Positions 1 to 9,215 of a DNA stretch of 49,688 bases are shown here, one piece after another. Below the pieces are notes generated by a model. That model saw nothing but the letters and a program-made list of their open reading frames with translations, was not told the DNA's origin and did no database searches. The stretch is taken from positions 1 to 49,688 of the forward strand of contig CANIBN010000002.1 of the NCBI GenBank assembly GCA_947465505.1. The letters are read 5' to 3'. Origin of the DNA: Acidimicrobiales bacterium. Lineage in GTDB: Bacteria; Actinomycetota; Acidimicrobiia; Acidimicrobiales; Ilumatobacteraceae. Position 1 is the stretch's first letter; each line of letters opens with the position of its first letter. Made by a program: the position numbers and the translations under genes.

Positions 1-806
1 CGAGGCAACACCAGACTGACGGTAAACGAATCGCGTTCGTCCCCACCATGGGTGCTCTGCACCGTGGGCACCTGCACCTGATGGAGGAGGCGAGGAAGTA
101 CGCCGACGTTGTCGTGGCCTCCATCTTTGTCAATCCGTTGCAGTTCAACAATCGGGCAGACTTCGACACCTACCCACGTCCGATGGACGAGGATCTTGCG
201 CTGTGCGACAGCGTCGGCGTCGATGCGGTCTATACGCCAACCGCTGCAGCGATGTACCCGGAGGGTTTTGAGACCCACGTTGAGCCTGGTTCCCTCTCGG
301 ATCCGATGGAGGGTGCCATGCGGCCGGGCCACTTCCGGGGTGTCACCACCGTCGTCGCCAAGTTGTTTGGCGGCGTGCGGCCCGATGTTGCCCTGTTTGG
401 TCAGAAGGATTACCAGCAGCTTGCCGTTATCCGGCGAATGACGATCGACCTCGACATGGGAATCGAGATCATCGGGGTACCCACGGTGCGCGAGCCCGAC
501 GGACTCGCGCTCTCCAGCCGCAACCGCAGGCTGAGCGAGACCGACCGCGCAGGCGCAGTCGTCGTTCCACGTGCGCTGCAGGCCGCCGTCGATGCGCTCC
601 GTGCCGGAGAGCGCAAACGTGAACGTCTCGAGCAGATCGCCAGGGAGACACTGTCGGCCGAGCCGCTCGGTCGTCTCGAGTACGTCGACGTCGTGGATGC
701 GCAGACGCTGCGGGCCATCGACACGGTCGAGCGGGAGGCCGTCATCGCAGCCGCCGTCTGGTTCTCCGACGTGCGGCTCATCGACAACATGCTCCTCACT
801 CCCTGA
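1..806 (+). CDS. panC: Pantoate--beta-alanine ligase, 5'-truncated by the window edge
   Basis: Cytosolic enzyme that condenses pantoate and beta-alanine with ATP in coenzyme A synthesis. The reading frame is open from base 3, with no start before the edge, and the visible part begins inside the N-terminal nucleotide-binding segment (GKRIAFVPTMGALHRGH), so roughly the first 20 residues are missing. Family motifs seen in order are PTMGALHRGH (HIGH-like ATP site), VNPLQF, GQKDYQQ and LSSRNRRL. The ATG at 48 lies inside the conserved PTMG motif and is not the true start. The stop is TGA at 804-806. The neighbour at 850 runs the same way after 43 bases but is functionally unrelated. Confidence 0.95.
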   Translation, partial: RQHQTDGKRIAFVPTMGALHRGHLHLMEEARKYADVVVASIFVNPLQFNNRADFDTYPRPMDEDLALCDSVGVDAVYTPTAAAMYPEGFETHVEPGSLSDPMEGAMRPGHFRGVTTVVAKLFGGVRPDVALFGQKDYQQLAVIRRMTIDLDMGIEIIGVPTVREPDGLALSSRNRRLSETDRAGAVVVPRALQAAVDALRAGERKRERLEQIARETLSAEPLGRLEYVDVVDAQTLRAIDTVEREAVIAAAVWFSDVRLIDNMLLTP

Positions 807-849
807 TTAGCCACGGCACCGTGCGCATCAGCAGTTGGTGTAGCAGAGT

Positions 850-1602
850 GTGGGGATGAGCCAGTCGACGAGCACACCCGCAGACCTCTCCCCCGACGAA
901 TACGCCGCCGAGTATGCAGCGTCACGTCAAAGAATTCGATCCATTGTCGAGGCAGTGTCGGCCGATCCGTCAACCGCGATGGCCGTTGCGTCAACGGTGA
1001 TCCCCGCCTGTCCTGACTGGAGCCTCACCAACATCTGCTCGCACCTTGCCGGAATCTGCCGGGACCTCGTCGAGCGCAACAACCCAGGCGCAGACACGCA
1101 GGCCTGGGTGGACCGTCAGGTTGCCGAACGAACTGGGCGCACGCTCTCCTCCCTCCTTGACGAGTGGGACGAGTTCTCGCCCCGCTTCGAGACGCTCATT
1201 GCGAAGTACCCGAAGGGCTTCTCCGGGCTCGTTCTCGATGTTGTGGCACACGAACACGACATCTGTGGCGCCCTTGGCATTGAGGGTGACCGAACCTCGT
1301 CGGGTGTACGCGCCTGCATGCTCATCGAGGCACGCCAGATCCTCGATCGGGATCTCCCCGCACAGGGGCTTGGCGCGGCGCTCTTTGTTGCCAACGGTGA
1401 GGAATGGCTGTGCGGCACCGGAGAGGTGGGGCTCACGCTCGACCTCGGCGACAATCCTCACGGCACGTGGGAACTCACCCGCCTCCTCGGCTCGCGTCGT
1501 TCGCTTGCCCAGTTGCGTGCCTACCCCTGGCAGGGCGACCTCGACCGCTACCTCCCGGGAATCGCCCACATGTCGCTTCCCGCTGTCGATCTCGCGGAGT
1601 GA
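850..1602 (+). CDS. Maleylpyruvate isomerase / mycothiol-dependent DinB-like family protein
   Basis: A 250-residue protein of the actinobacterial family annotated as mycothiol-dependent maleylpyruvate isomerase-like. Visible marks are the N-terminal helix with a PACPDW segment (about 52-57), the HLAG motif (65-68) and a later HEHDI motif, which supply metal-binding histidines in the DinB-like fold, and the C-terminal WELTRLLGSRRS and YPW pattern of the family. Its true substrate is unknown; thiol transfer using mycothiol is inferred from the family. The start could be GTG 850 or ATG 856, with no clear ribosome site for either. Its stop codon directly abuts the stop of the convergent ProA-like gene, with no base between them. 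Confidence 0.8.
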   Translation: MGMSQSTSTPADLSPDEYAAEYAASRQRIRSIVEAVSADPSTAMAVASTVIPACPDWSLTNICSHLAGICRDLVERNNPGADTQAWVDRQVAERTGRTLSSLLDEWDEFSPRFETLIAKYPKGFSGLVLDVVAHEHDICGALGIEGDRTSSGVRACMLIEARQILDRDLPAQGLGAALFVANGEEWLCGTGEVGLTLDLGDNPHGTWELTRLLGSRRSLAQLRAYPWQGDLDRYLPGIAHMSLPAVDLAE

Positions 1603-3114
1603 CTAGCGGTGAACGTCCGGGCGGTTCTGCACCGCGCGGATGCGCAGGGTGAACGCCGAGTCACCGCCAAGTACACCGCTGCGGGCGAACAGCCTGCCGT
1701 TCTCCCAGTTGGAGAGACCGAGCTCCGGCTTGTCGAGCGCGAACTGTCCGTCCACCCAGCGGGTGAAACCGTTCCCGACGAACGGGGAATCGATCGTTGA
1801 CCAGAATCGCTCTTGCTCGGACGCGTCCCGCGACACGAGCGAGGCCACCAGTCTCGGGCTGTAGGTGTTGAAGAGCTGTACCGCTTGATCAACGTCGTCG
1901 ACGACGCACAGCGAGATCTCGGGAGTCTCCTCCCACTCCCACTCTGTCCCGAGTTGCTCGATGGCGATGCGCTGCGCGTGCGGTTCCATCACCGTTCCCT
2001 CGGCCCGACGAATCTCCACCGCTGCAGAGAAGAGCGACTCCTCCACGAACGGGACGGCACTGTCGGTGACGTGCAGCTTGGCAACGGTATTGCGTCGGTC
2101 CCCGGCCGCTGCTGCAGCAAGAAGCACCTGCGGCATCAGCGTCGGCGCTTGTGAGCGCGGAACACAGATCACGTTGGCGGTGTTGCAGACCTTTCGATCA
2201 AGCGAGTGGTACACGGACTGATAGAGGTCTTCGCTGTTCGATCCCTCTCCGGCAACGATCCACGCCCCTCCTGTGCCATGCAGGCTCACGGGAACGCCGG
2301 CCTGACGAGCCACCGCACCGAGTTGACCGACCGCGTGGCCAGAGCCCCGAGCAACGGCGAGCGACAAGCGCTTCTGGTCGAACAGCGCCCATCCGCTGGC
2401 GCGGGACGGCGAGTCAACCAGGACGGCGGCACCTGCGGGCAAACCTGCAGCGGCAAGTGCCGGCGCAAGCGCGTGCTCAACGATGGCGCGAGCGGTGCCC
2501 AGTGCATCGCTGCCGATCCGGAACACCACCGTGTTCCCGGTACGGAGCACGCCGGTGGCGTCGGCGAACACATTCGGTCGGCCCTCAAACACGAAGCCGA
2601 TCACGCCGAGCGGAGCGCGACGAACCTCGGCGGTCCAACCGTCGTGCTGGACCGCGTCCACGAGAGCGTCCCGACTCACCGGAAAGTCTCGCCAGGTGCG
2701 CAGGCCCGCCACCATGTCGGCACGCATTTTCGGTGACAGCACGAGACGGGTCGTGGAACGACCTCGCCCCCGGGCGTCGGTGACATCGGCTTCGTTCGCG
2801 GCCAGGATCGGGGCACAGGTGGCGTCTGACGCAAGGCGCGCTGCGAACTCCTCAAAGAACGTGCTGATGGCTGCGTCGGACGCTCCACCGAGTTCGGCGA
2901 ACGCTCCGTGCGCCCGATCGACCGCCTGCTCCACACGCACGTATTCGGCGTCTGGAATATGGAGAAGGTCACCAGTCGCCTGAACGACGACGATCCGGTC
3001 GCCCGGCGCGAATGCCGCTGCCAGTTCTGGGCCGACCGTGGCTACTTGATTGCCCCCGAAGAGCACCTGCTGACCGGCTTCAAGACGTTCCAGACGATGA
3101 GTCACGTCGGGCAT
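1603..3114 (-). CDS. Divergent glutamate-5-semialdehyde dehydrogenase-like protein with N-terminal extension
   Basis: An aldehyde dehydrogenase-fold protein of 503 residues whose closest recognisable family is ProA (gamma-glutamyl phosphate reductase, proline synthesis). ProA-like segments are APLGVIGFVFEGRPNV, the presumed catalytic cysteine in RKVCNTANVICVP, and a C-terminal RWVDGQFALDKPELGL stretch corresponding to the RFTDGGQFGLGAEV region. It is unusual in two ways: ProA is about 417 residues, while this has an extra N-terminal segment of about 65-80 residues, and the usual IPRGG motif reads VARGSG. No proB lies nearby. GGAG seven bases before the ATG supports this start. It may be a ProA paralogue acting on another acyl-phosphate or aldehyde; I am sure of the superfamily, not of the substrate. 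Confidence 0.75.
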   Translation of the reverse strand: MPDVTHRLERLEAGQQVLFGGNQVATVGPELAAAFAPGDRIVVVQATGDLLHIPDAEYVRVEQAVDRAHGAFAELGGASDAAISTFFEEFAARLASDATCAPILAANEADVTDARGRGRSTTRLVLSPKMRADMVAGLRTWRDFPVSRDALVDAVQHDGWTAEVRRAPLGVIGFVFEGRPNVFADATGVLRTGNTVVFRIGSDALGTARAIVEHALAPALAAAGLPAGAAVLVDSPSRASGWALFDQKRLSLAVARGSGHAVGQLGAVARQAGVPVSLHGTGGAWIVAGEGSNSEDLYQSVYHSLDRKVCNTANVICVPRSQAPTLMPQVLLAAAAAGDRRNTVAKLHVTDSAVPFVEESLFSAAVEIRRAEGTVMEPHAQRIAIEQLGTEWEWEETPEISLCVVDDVDQAVQLFNTYSPRLVASLVSRDASEQERFWSTIDSPFVGNGFTRWVDGQFALDKPELGLSNWENGRLFARSGVLGGDSAFTLRIRAVQNRPDVHR

Positions 3115-3163
3115 TCTGCCGCTCCGGGGCGCCGCGAGGCATCATCGGAGGATGGAGCGAGGA

Positions 3164-3976
3164 ATGGAACCCCAACCCACGCTCCGCGTCGGCTGCCCGA
3201 TGTGGGCCTTCAAGCCGTGGATCGGCACCTTCTACCCCGCCGGCACACCCCAGAACCGGCTATTGAGCACCTACGCCACGACGTTTGACACCGTCGAGGG
3301 AAATACGACCTTCTATGCGGTCCCCGAGCCGAAGACGGTCGCCCGATGGGCAGAGCAGACACCGGCTCACTTTCGCTTCGTCCTGAAGATGCCGCAGCGC
3401 ATCACACACGAACTCAGGCTGCGTAACGCCGCGGACGAGGTTGCCGAGTTCGTCGAACGATTCGAGCCGCTCGCAGACCGACTCGGCCCCACGTTCGTTC
3501 AGCTTCCCGCCTCGTTCGGTCCCGGCGATCTGGAGGTGTTGCGCGGCTTTCTCTCGCGGCTTCCCCGAGAACGGCGCTGGGCGCTCGAGGTGAGGCATCG
3601 TGACTTCTTTGTGGGCGGTCGATACGAGCAACCCCTCGATGAACTCCTCCGCGAACTCTCCATTGATCGAGTAATCCTCGACGCCCGCTGCGTCCATGCC
3701 GGTCCGTCGAACACGTCGCAGGAGCGCGATGAGATCCGCAGCAAGCCCAATCTCCCGGTTCGGCCTGTTGCAACAGCCGGGTCGCCGATCATTCGCTTCA
3801 TCGGCCAGACCGACCCGGCTGCCCATCCCGGTTTCTGGGAGCCGTGGGTTTCTGTATGCGCGCGGTGGCTCGACGAGGGTTTGAGTCCCTACGTGTTTAT
3901 CCATACCCCCGACAACGTGGCGACCCCGCACCTGGCCATGCGGTTCCGGGAGGAGGTTCTCAACAACCGAAGATGA
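3164..3976 (+). CDS. DUF72 (YecE-like) family protein
   Basis: About 270 residues with typical DUF72 features: an N-terminal GCPMWAFKPWIGTFYP segment, then FDTVEGNTTFYAVPEPKTVARW, then FVLKMPQRITH, and a final MRFREEVL segment. DUF72 proteins adopt a TIM-barrel-like fold and their biochemical role is not established. I chose ATG 3164 over ATG 3152 because GGAG at 3154-3157 sits six bases before it, whereas the purine run for 3152 touches the start codon. It is transcribed divergently from the ProA-like gene across a gap of under 50 bases and converges on menD. Confidence 0.85.
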   Translation: MEPQPTLRVGCPMWAFKPWIGTFYPAGTPQNRLLSTYATTFDTVEGNTTFYAVPEPKTVARWAEQTPAHFRFVLKMPQRITHELRLRNAADEVAEFVERFEPLADRLGPTFVQLPASFGPGDLEVLRGFLSRLPRERRWALEVRHRDFFVGGRYEQPLDELLRELSIDRVILDARCVHAGPSNTSQERDEIRSKPNLPVRPVATAGSPIIRFIGQTDPAAHPGFWEPWVSVCARWLDEGLSPYVFIHTPDNVATPHLAMRFREEVLNNRR

Positions 3977-3990
3977 GCGACGATTGACCG

Positions 3991-5682
3991 TCAGCGCAGC
4001 GCGTCGTGCACGGCGCGGTTGATTCGTTGGTGAGCGACGACATTTGCCGCACGCTCCGAGCGAAGGAGCACCACCGACGGGCCCGCAGTCTGCAGTGCTG
4101 CGAGCAAGGACTCTGCATCGTTCGCCGTGACAACCGGCAGGTGGTGGGCCCGACACAACGCCTCGAGGTCAGTGCCGTGAGGCGTGCCGAACAGTTGCTC
4201 GAATCGCTCGCCCGGCAGGGCAGAAGCCTGCGAGAGAAACGAAAAGATTCCGCCACCGTCGTTGTCCACGACGACGATCCGGAGATCAACACCGCGATGC
4301 GCAAGCGCCGTGAGCGACGTGGAGTCGTGGAGAAATGCCACGTCACCGATCAGCACAACCGTCGGGCCGACTGCTGCAGCGACACCGATCGCAGTGGCGA
4401 TCACGCCATCGATACCGTTTGCTCCTCGGTTGGAGTACACACGGGCGCCGACAGCGACGGGCGCATACCACTCGACGTCGCGGACGGGCATGGACGACGA
4501 GAGCACGAGATTCCGAACCGTCTGCTGCGGCCCGACCTGACTCGCAACGAGCCGAGCGATGGTGGGTTCGGTGAGCGCCTGCATACCGTCCAGGGCCTGA
4601 GCGATGGCCTCCCGGGCGACGCGTTCGCTGTTGCGCCAGCGGGAAGACCACGTCGTCCCACGGGCACCCTGCAGACGTGTCGCCAGCCACTCACACGTCG
4701 GCCCGACCGGAGCGGTGATCCACTGACGCATGACGTGACCGGGATCGAGGGGCCGGGGCAGCGCCGAGAGGTGAACGTGGTAGGCGCCCGAGGACGTCAG
4801 CCACTCGTTCGTCACGCGTGACGCCCAAGGATCCCCGATGTGCAGGACCACTTCTGGTGTGTGGTCACGAGCGAAGTGCTCGTGACGCAACAACGCGTCG
4901 GCGGTCCACACGGCGGAGTCGAGGTGACGGCAGCCCGAGCGGGGGTCGGCGAGCACGGGCCACCCTGTCTCGCTGCTCAGTCGCTCGACGGCGTCGACAT
5001 CGGACGACCGCTCCCCCGCGCCGCGACCCGCAATGATCACACCGCGCTGACGATCCATCCGGGCGACAAGTGCCTCGAGCGACGTGAGGTCGAGCCTCGG
5101 TGACGACACTGCGAGCACCTCAGGTTCGCCGCCCGGAAGCGGGCCTGCTTCGCCGACCAGCGGTTCGCGGAAGGCGAGATTGAGGTGGACCGGTCCCGGC
5201 CGCGTGTCGACGGTGGCTCGGTACGAGCGCCGGGCGAGTGAACGCCACGTACGTGACAACTGCTCATCGGGGGGCCCGGGCGCATGGAACCACCGCACGG
5301 AGTGCCCGAAGAGACGGGTCTGGTCGATGGTCTGGGCGGCACCGACGTCGAGCAGTTCCGGCGGTCGATCGGCCGTGACCACGAGCATCGGAACGCTCGA
5401 CAGGTCGGCCTCCACTACTGCGGCGTGAAAATGAGTGCCGGCAGTGCCGGACGAGCACAGCACGACCGCAGGCTGTCCCGTAGCCAAACCATGGCCGAGC
5501 GCAGCGAATCCGGCGGAGCGCTCGTCGTGGAAGACCTCCAACCGGATACCCGGATGATCCGCCAGCGCAAGCGCCAGCGGCGTCGATCTCGAGCCAGGCG
5601 CCACCATGGCCGCCGACACCCCGGCTCCGACCCACTCCTCGACGAGGGTGGCACAGAAGGTGGCAGCAGGGTTCACGGGCAT
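3991..5682 (-). CDS. menD: 2-succinyl-5-enolpyruvyl-6-hydroxy-3-cyclohexene-1-carboxylate synthase
   Basis: Thiamine-diphosphate enzyme joining isochorismate and 2-oxoglutarate in the first committed step of menaquinone synthesis. At 563 residues it has the usual MenD length. Seen are the N-terminal PGSRSTPLALAL segment, the catalytic glutamate region (EVFHDERSAGFAALG), and the C-terminal ThDP/Mg site starting LIGDVAFLHD and ending VVVDNDGGGIFSFL. It is divergent from the FrnE-like gene, with only 21 bases between the two start codons. Other menaquinone genes (menH, menA, menE) follow within 4 kb on both strands. Confidence 0.95.
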   Translation of the reverse strand: MPVNPAATFCATLVEEWVGAGVSAAMVAPGSRSTPLALALADHPGIRLEVFHDERSAGFAALGHGLATGQPAVVLCSSGTAGTHFHAAVVEADLSSVPMLVVTADRPPELLDVGAAQTIDQTRLFGHSVRWFHAPGPPDEQLSRTWRSLARRSYRATVDTRPGPVHLNLAFREPLVGEAGPLPGGEPEVLAVSSPRLDLTSLEALVARMDRQRGVIIAGRGAGERSSDVDAVERLSSETGWPVLADPRSGCRHLDSAVWTADALLRHEHFARDHTPEVVLHIGDPWASRVTNEWLTSSGAYHVHLSALPRPLDPGHVMRQWITAPVGPTCEWLATRLQGARGTTWSSRWRNSERVAREAIAQALDGMQALTEPTIARLVASQVGPQQTVRNLVLSSSMPVRDVEWYAPVAVGARVYSNRGANGIDGVIATAIGVAAAVGPTVVLIGDVAFLHDSTSLTALAHRGVDLRIVVVDNDGGGIFSFLSQASALPGERFEQLFGTPHGTDLEALCRAHHLPVVTANDAESLLAALQTAGPSVVLLRSERAANVVAHQRINRAVHDALR

Positions 5683-5691
5683 GAGTCGTCG

Positions 5692-5697
5692 TATCGT
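5692..5697 (+). promoter_or_regulatory. -10 box for leaderless frnE-like gene
   Basis: TATCGT lies six bases before ATG 5704, which places the expected transcription start at or next to the start codon. No Shine-Dalgarno sequence is present. The same arrangement recurs at several other genes in this window. Confidence 0.5.
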
Positions 5698-5703
5698 GTC
5701 GGT

Positions 5704-6423
5704 ATGCGTGTGGAGATCTGGTCCGATGTCATCTGTCCGTGGTGCTACATCGGCAAGCGCCGTTTCGAACAGGCACTAGAAGGTTACGAGCGTGCGGACG
5801 AGATCGAGATCGTTTTCCGCCCCTATCAGCTCGACCCCACGGCATCTCCGGGCAAGTCGATGCCCGTTCGCGAGGCCTACGCCAAGAAGTTCGGCGGCTA
5901 CGAGCGGGCGGACGAGATCATGAACCACGTCACCACTGTTGCTGCCGAATCGGGGCTCGAGTTCCATCTCGACCGAGCGCAGCGAGCGAACACGCTGCTC
6001 TCACACCGGCTGCTCTGGGCCGCCGAGGAGGACGGTGGACCCGCTTTGCAGGCCGCACTCAAAGAACTGCTTCTGCAGGCGTATTTCGTGGACGGCGAGA
6101 ACGTTGGAGAACCCGAGACTCTCTCCCGCCTCGCTACCGCTGCAGGTCTTTCGCCAGAGGCGATCAGCGCAGTCCTCGACGGCGATGCCGGTCTCGCCGA
6201 GGTACGAGCACAGCTCGAGGAAGCCACTGATCTCGGCATCACGGCCGTGCCCACGTTCATCTTCGAGGGACGCTGGACGGTTCCCGGCGCTCAAGACGCC
6301 GAGACCTTCATCAACGTGTTCCGCCGCGTCGAGGAATTGACTGCCGAGGCTGCACTCGAGGCACAGCGCACGGCACAGACGGCTGCTGGCGATACCTGCA
6401 CGGACGACGTCTGCGAGGCCTGA
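5704..6423 (+). CDS. DsbA family oxidoreductase, FrnE-like
   Basis: A 239-residue thioredoxin-fold protein of the FrnE/2-hydroxychromene-2-carboxylate isomerase-like DsbA branch. It opens MRVEIWSDVICPWCYIGKRR, where CPWC is the redox motif, and ends with the cis-proline region TAVPTFIFEGRWTVPGAQ. A longer open frame runs upstream through menD, but the family begins at this methionine. The C-terminus carries two further cysteines (CTDDVC), a pattern known in some FrnE proteins where a second disulfide matters. No signal peptide is present, so it is cytosolic. The menH-like gene starts six bases after its stop, suggesting one transcript. Confidence 0.88.
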   Translation: MRVEIWSDVICPWCYIGKRRFEQALEGYERADEIEIVFRPYQLDPTASPGKSMPVREAYAKKFGGYERADEIMNHVTTVAAESGLEFHLDRAQRANTLLSHRLLWAAEEDGGPALQAALKELLLQAYFVDGENVGEPETLSRLATAAGLSPEAISAVLDGDAGLAEVRAQLEEATDLGITAVPTFIFEGRWTVPGAQDAETFINVFRRVEELTAEAALEAQRTAQTAAGDTCTDDVCEA

Positions 6424-6429
6424 GGACAC

Positions 6430-7152
6430 ATGCCCTCGCGGCTCGTCCTTGTTCATGGCTTCACCCAGACGGCCCGTTCCTGGGATGACGTGCGTGCGCT
6501 GCTCGGGAACGGTCTCGAATCGATCGCCCTCGATGCACCCGGTCACGGCTCAGCGCCACTCACCGCGACGCTCTGGGCCGCTGCCGAGCAACTCGTCGCT
6601 AGCGGAGGGGCCGGCACCTACGTCGGCTACTCGATGGGGGCGCGACTGGTACTTCACGCCGCTCTCGCGTTTCCCGAGTCGGTAGAGCGCCTCGTCCTCC
6701 TCGGTGCAACGCCGGGAATTCGGGACGGCCGAGAGCGTGCATCGCGGCGCGCGGGCGACGACGAACTCGCTGAGTCAATCCTTCGGGACGGGGTTCCTGC
6801 TTTCGTCGACCGCTGGCTGGCAGGACCACTGTTTGCGGGGCTTCCCCCACAGGCCTCACAGCGGGAGGAGCGTCTCCGCAACACCCCGGACGGGCTCACC
6901 GGCAGCCTGCGCACCTGTGGCACTGGCACCCAGGATGATCTCTGGCCACGGCTGAACGAACTCAGGATGCCGGTACTCGTCATGGCGGGGGCACTCGATA
7001 CCAAGTTCGCAACAATCGCCGAAGAGATGGCGGGTCGGATCGGCGCAAACGCAACACTCGGCCTGATTCCGGCAGCCGGACACGCCGCTCACCTGGAACA
7101 ACCTCACGACTTCGTGCGTCGGCTCCTCGACTGGTTGCACGCGAACGACTGA
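6430..7152 (+). CDS. menH: Alpha/beta hydrolase, probable SHCHC synthase MenH
   Basis: Alpha/beta hydrolase of 240 residues. MenH eliminates pyruvate from the MenD product to give SHCHC. The nucleophile serine is in GYSMG (Ser68), the oxyanion region is HGFTQT near the start, and the terminal histidine is in AAGHAAHLEQP. A GTGTQ motif around the middle resembles the MenH family pattern. Position among menD, menA and menE supports the MenH call. It is probably co-transcribed with the FrnE-like gene (six-base gap) and converges on menA with a three-base gap. A generic hydrolase cannot be excluded from sequence alone. Confidence 0.8.
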   Translation: MPSRLVLVHGFTQTARSWDDVRALLGNGLESIALDAPGHGSAPLTATLWAAAEQLVASGGAGTYVGYSMGARLVLHAALAFPESVERLVLLGATPGIRDGRERASRRAGDDELAESILRDGVPAFVDRWLAGPLFAGLPPQASQREERLRNTPDGLTGSLRTCGTGTQDDLWPRLNELRMPVLVMAGALDTKFATIAEEMAGRIGANATLGLIPAAGHAAHLEQPHDFVRRLLDWLHAND

Positions 7153-7155
7153 GGC

Positions 7156-8016
7156 CTAGCGAAGCGCTAGACCAACAGCGAATGCCAACCCGTAGGCCAT
7201 CTGCAGTTTCCCGGTACCGGCCAGTGCTGCGATGAGTTCCCGACCGGTTCCACCCCGTCGAACGACTTGGACGGGCGGAACGGCGAGCGGGAGAGCAACC
7301 AACCCCAGTAATGCCCACAGACCATCGGCAGCACACACGGCGACCGCAGCGAACGACGACAGCACCAAGATCACATAGAACCAGCGTGCGCGCGCATCGC
7401 CAAGCCGAACTGCGAGCGTCTTCTTCCCGCTCACGCGATCCGTGGGGATGTCCCGCAAGTTGTTCACCGCAAGCAGTGCACACGCAAGCGCCCCCACCCC
7501 ACACCCCGACACGATGCTCAACCAGGTCATGCGCTCAACGACCACGTACGTAGTACCCACTGTTGCGACGAGACCGAAGAACACGAACACGAAGATCTCG
7601 CCGAGACCCAGATAGCCGTAGGGCTTGGGACCACCGGTGTAGAACCAGCCCGCTGCTACCGCGGCGACACCTACCGGGATCAGTTCCCATCCGACGAGCA
7701 GCACAAGGACTCCCCCGGCGAGCAGTGCGACCCCGAACGAAGCGAACGCAGCGAGCTTGACGGACCGCGCTGGTTTCAGCCCACCGCCCACGAGCCGGGC
7801 TGGGCCAACTCGGACATCGTCGGTACCACGGATGCCGTCGCTGTAATCATTTGCGTAGTTCACGCCAACCTGGAGGGCGAGCGACACCACGAGCGCGAGG
7901 ACGAGGCGCCACCAAACCGCCCCGCCTACCCCGACAGATGCCCCGACCCCCACGGCAACCGGAACCACCGCTGCAGGCAACGTGCGGGGGCGAGCACCGA
8001 GGATCCACGGATTCAC
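7156..8016 (-). CDS. menA: 1,4-dihydroxy-2-naphthoate polyprenyltransferase
   Basis: Integral membrane UbiA-family prenyltransferase that attaches the isoprenoid tail to DHNA to form demethylmenaquinone. The 286-residue protein has about eight or nine hydrophobic segments. The first aspartate motif is NYANDYSDGIRGTDD and a second region is NNLRDIPTDRVSGKKT. The N-terminus NPWILGARPRTLPAA is typical of MenA. Translation starts at GTG 8014-8016 with no Shine-Dalgarno, but with a -10 box eight bases upstream. Confidence 0.93.
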   Translation of the reverse strand: MNPWILGARPRTLPAAVVPVAVGVGASVGVGGAVWWRLVLALVVSLALQVGVNYANDYSDGIRGTDDVRVGPARLVGGGLKPARSVKLAAFASFGVALLAGGVLVLLVGWELIPVGVAAVAAGWFYTGGPKPYGYLGLGEIFVFVFFGLVATVGTTYVVVERMTWLSIVSGCGVGALACALLAVNNLRDIPTDRVSGKKTLAVRLGDARARWFYVILVLSSFAAVAVCAADGLWALLGLVALPLAVPPVQVVRRGGTGRELIAALAGTGKLQMAYGLAFAVGLALR

Positions 8017-8024
8017 GGAGATTG

Positions 8025-8030
8025 ACGCTA
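8025..8030 (-). promoter_or_regulatory. -10 box for leaderless menA
   Basis: On the minus strand TAGCGT is followed after eight bases by the GTG start of menA. The same hexamer and spacing occur before the moxR-like gene at 48.1 kb. Confidence 0.5.
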
Positions 8031-8061
8031 GGCGGCCCAGAGCGGCTTGACTGGTATCGCC

Positions 8062-9192
8062 ATGAACCGTCTCGTCGTGCTCGACCTACCCGGCGGCCAA
8101 ACGTTCGTCGACGCCCTGAAACGCACGTGGGATGACGGCGACGCCGCCTTTGTCCTCGACCAACGTCTGCCCCGTGCGGCGGCCCTGCGGATCGTCTCGG
8201 CCATGGCGCCGTCGATCATCCGCACCGACTCCGGCGACACGGCAGTCGACCATGGCTCTCCGGTCGAACCGGGCGACGCCGCAGTCATCGCGACGAGCGG
8301 CACATCGGGCGAACCCAAGGGTGTGGTGCTCACCCACGACGCCATGCGAGCGTCTGCCGAGGCGACGACAGACCGCATCGGCATACGCGACGACGACCAC
8401 TGGCTGGCCTGCCTACCGGTAGCCCATGTGGGCGGACTTTCCGTCATCACGAAAGCGCTGTACACGGGAACGAAACTCACGGTCCTGCCCGGCTTCGACG
8501 CCGACGCCGCAATGGCATCCGGGGCAACGCTCGCAAGCCTCGTACCTACGGCATTCGCCCGCATTGACCCGTTCCGTTTCCGCGTCCTCCTCGTCGGCGG
8601 CGCGAAGCCACCCGAGAACATGCCGAGTCACTGTTTCACCACCTATGGCATGACCGAGACGGGCAGTGGCTGCGTCTACAGCGGTCGGCCCTTGCGTGGC
8701 GTCGACATCCGCATTGACGACGAGGGACAGATCCATCTTCGCGGCCCCATGCTCCTGCGCGAATACCGACACCTCGGCGACCCAAAGGATGCCGAGGGCT
8801 GGCTCGCCACCGGCGATCTCGGCGGATGGGTCGAGCGCGACGGAGAGCGCTACCTCACGGTCGAGGGACGACGCGGCGAACTCATCAACACGGGGGGCGA
8901 GAAGGTGTGGCCCGAGCCTGTGGAGCGAGCGATTCTCGAGCACCCCTCCGTCGCCGATGCTGCCGCCGCCGGCGTTCCTGACCCCGAATGGGGACAGCGT
9001 GTCGTTGTGTACCTCGTTCCGAAATCCGGCGCACCCGTACCGACGCTCGACGAACTACGCGGACTCGTCAAGGAGACCCTGCCCGGATATTGCGCACCAC
9101 GTCAGTTGGTGGTGGTCGACGAGATCCCGAAGACCGCTGTCGGCAAGATTCGACGTGCAGAACTCGTCAAGGCGACACCACAGCTGCAGTAG
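8062..9192 (+). CDS. menE: o-succinylbenzoate--CoA ligase (AMP-forming)
   Basis: Adenylate-forming enzyme that activates o-succinylbenzoate to its CoA thioester in menaquinone synthesis. The core motifs are all present: [16 protein letters not shown] (phosphate loop), [32 protein letters not shown], and the C-terminal catalytic lysine in [12 protein letters not shown]. About 376 residues is short for an acyl-CoA ligase but normal for actinobacterial MenE, which has a reduced N-terminal domain. ATG 8062 is chosen; an in-frame TTG at 8047 would add five residues. It is divergent from menA across about 45 bases. The next gene begins 23 bases after its stop. Confidence 0.9.
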   Translation: MNRLVVLDLPGGQTFVDALKRTWDDGDAAFVLDQRLPRAAALRIVSAMAPSIIRTDSGDTAVDHGSPVEPGDAAVIATSGTSGEPKGVVLTHDAMRASAEATTDRIGIRDDDHWLACLPVAHVGGLSVITKALYTGTKLTVLPGFDADAAMASGATLASLVPTAFARIDPFRFRVLLVGGAKPPENMPSHCFTTYGMTETGSGCVYSGRPLRGVDIRIDDEGQIHLRGPMLLREYRHLGDPKDAEGWLATGDLGGWVERDGERYLTVEGRRGELINTGGEKVWPEPVERAILEHPSVADAAAAGVPDPEWGQRVVVYLVPKSGAPVPTLDELRGLVKETLPGYCAPRQLVVVDEIPKTAVGKIRRAELVKATPQLQ

Positions 9193-9215
9193 CGACCGAG
9201 GGCCAAGTAGGTACC

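Noticed and set aside
5284-5703. Upstream extension of the FrnE-like frame
   Set aside because: It runs opposite menD, and the family N-terminus starts at ATG 5704 next to a -10 box.
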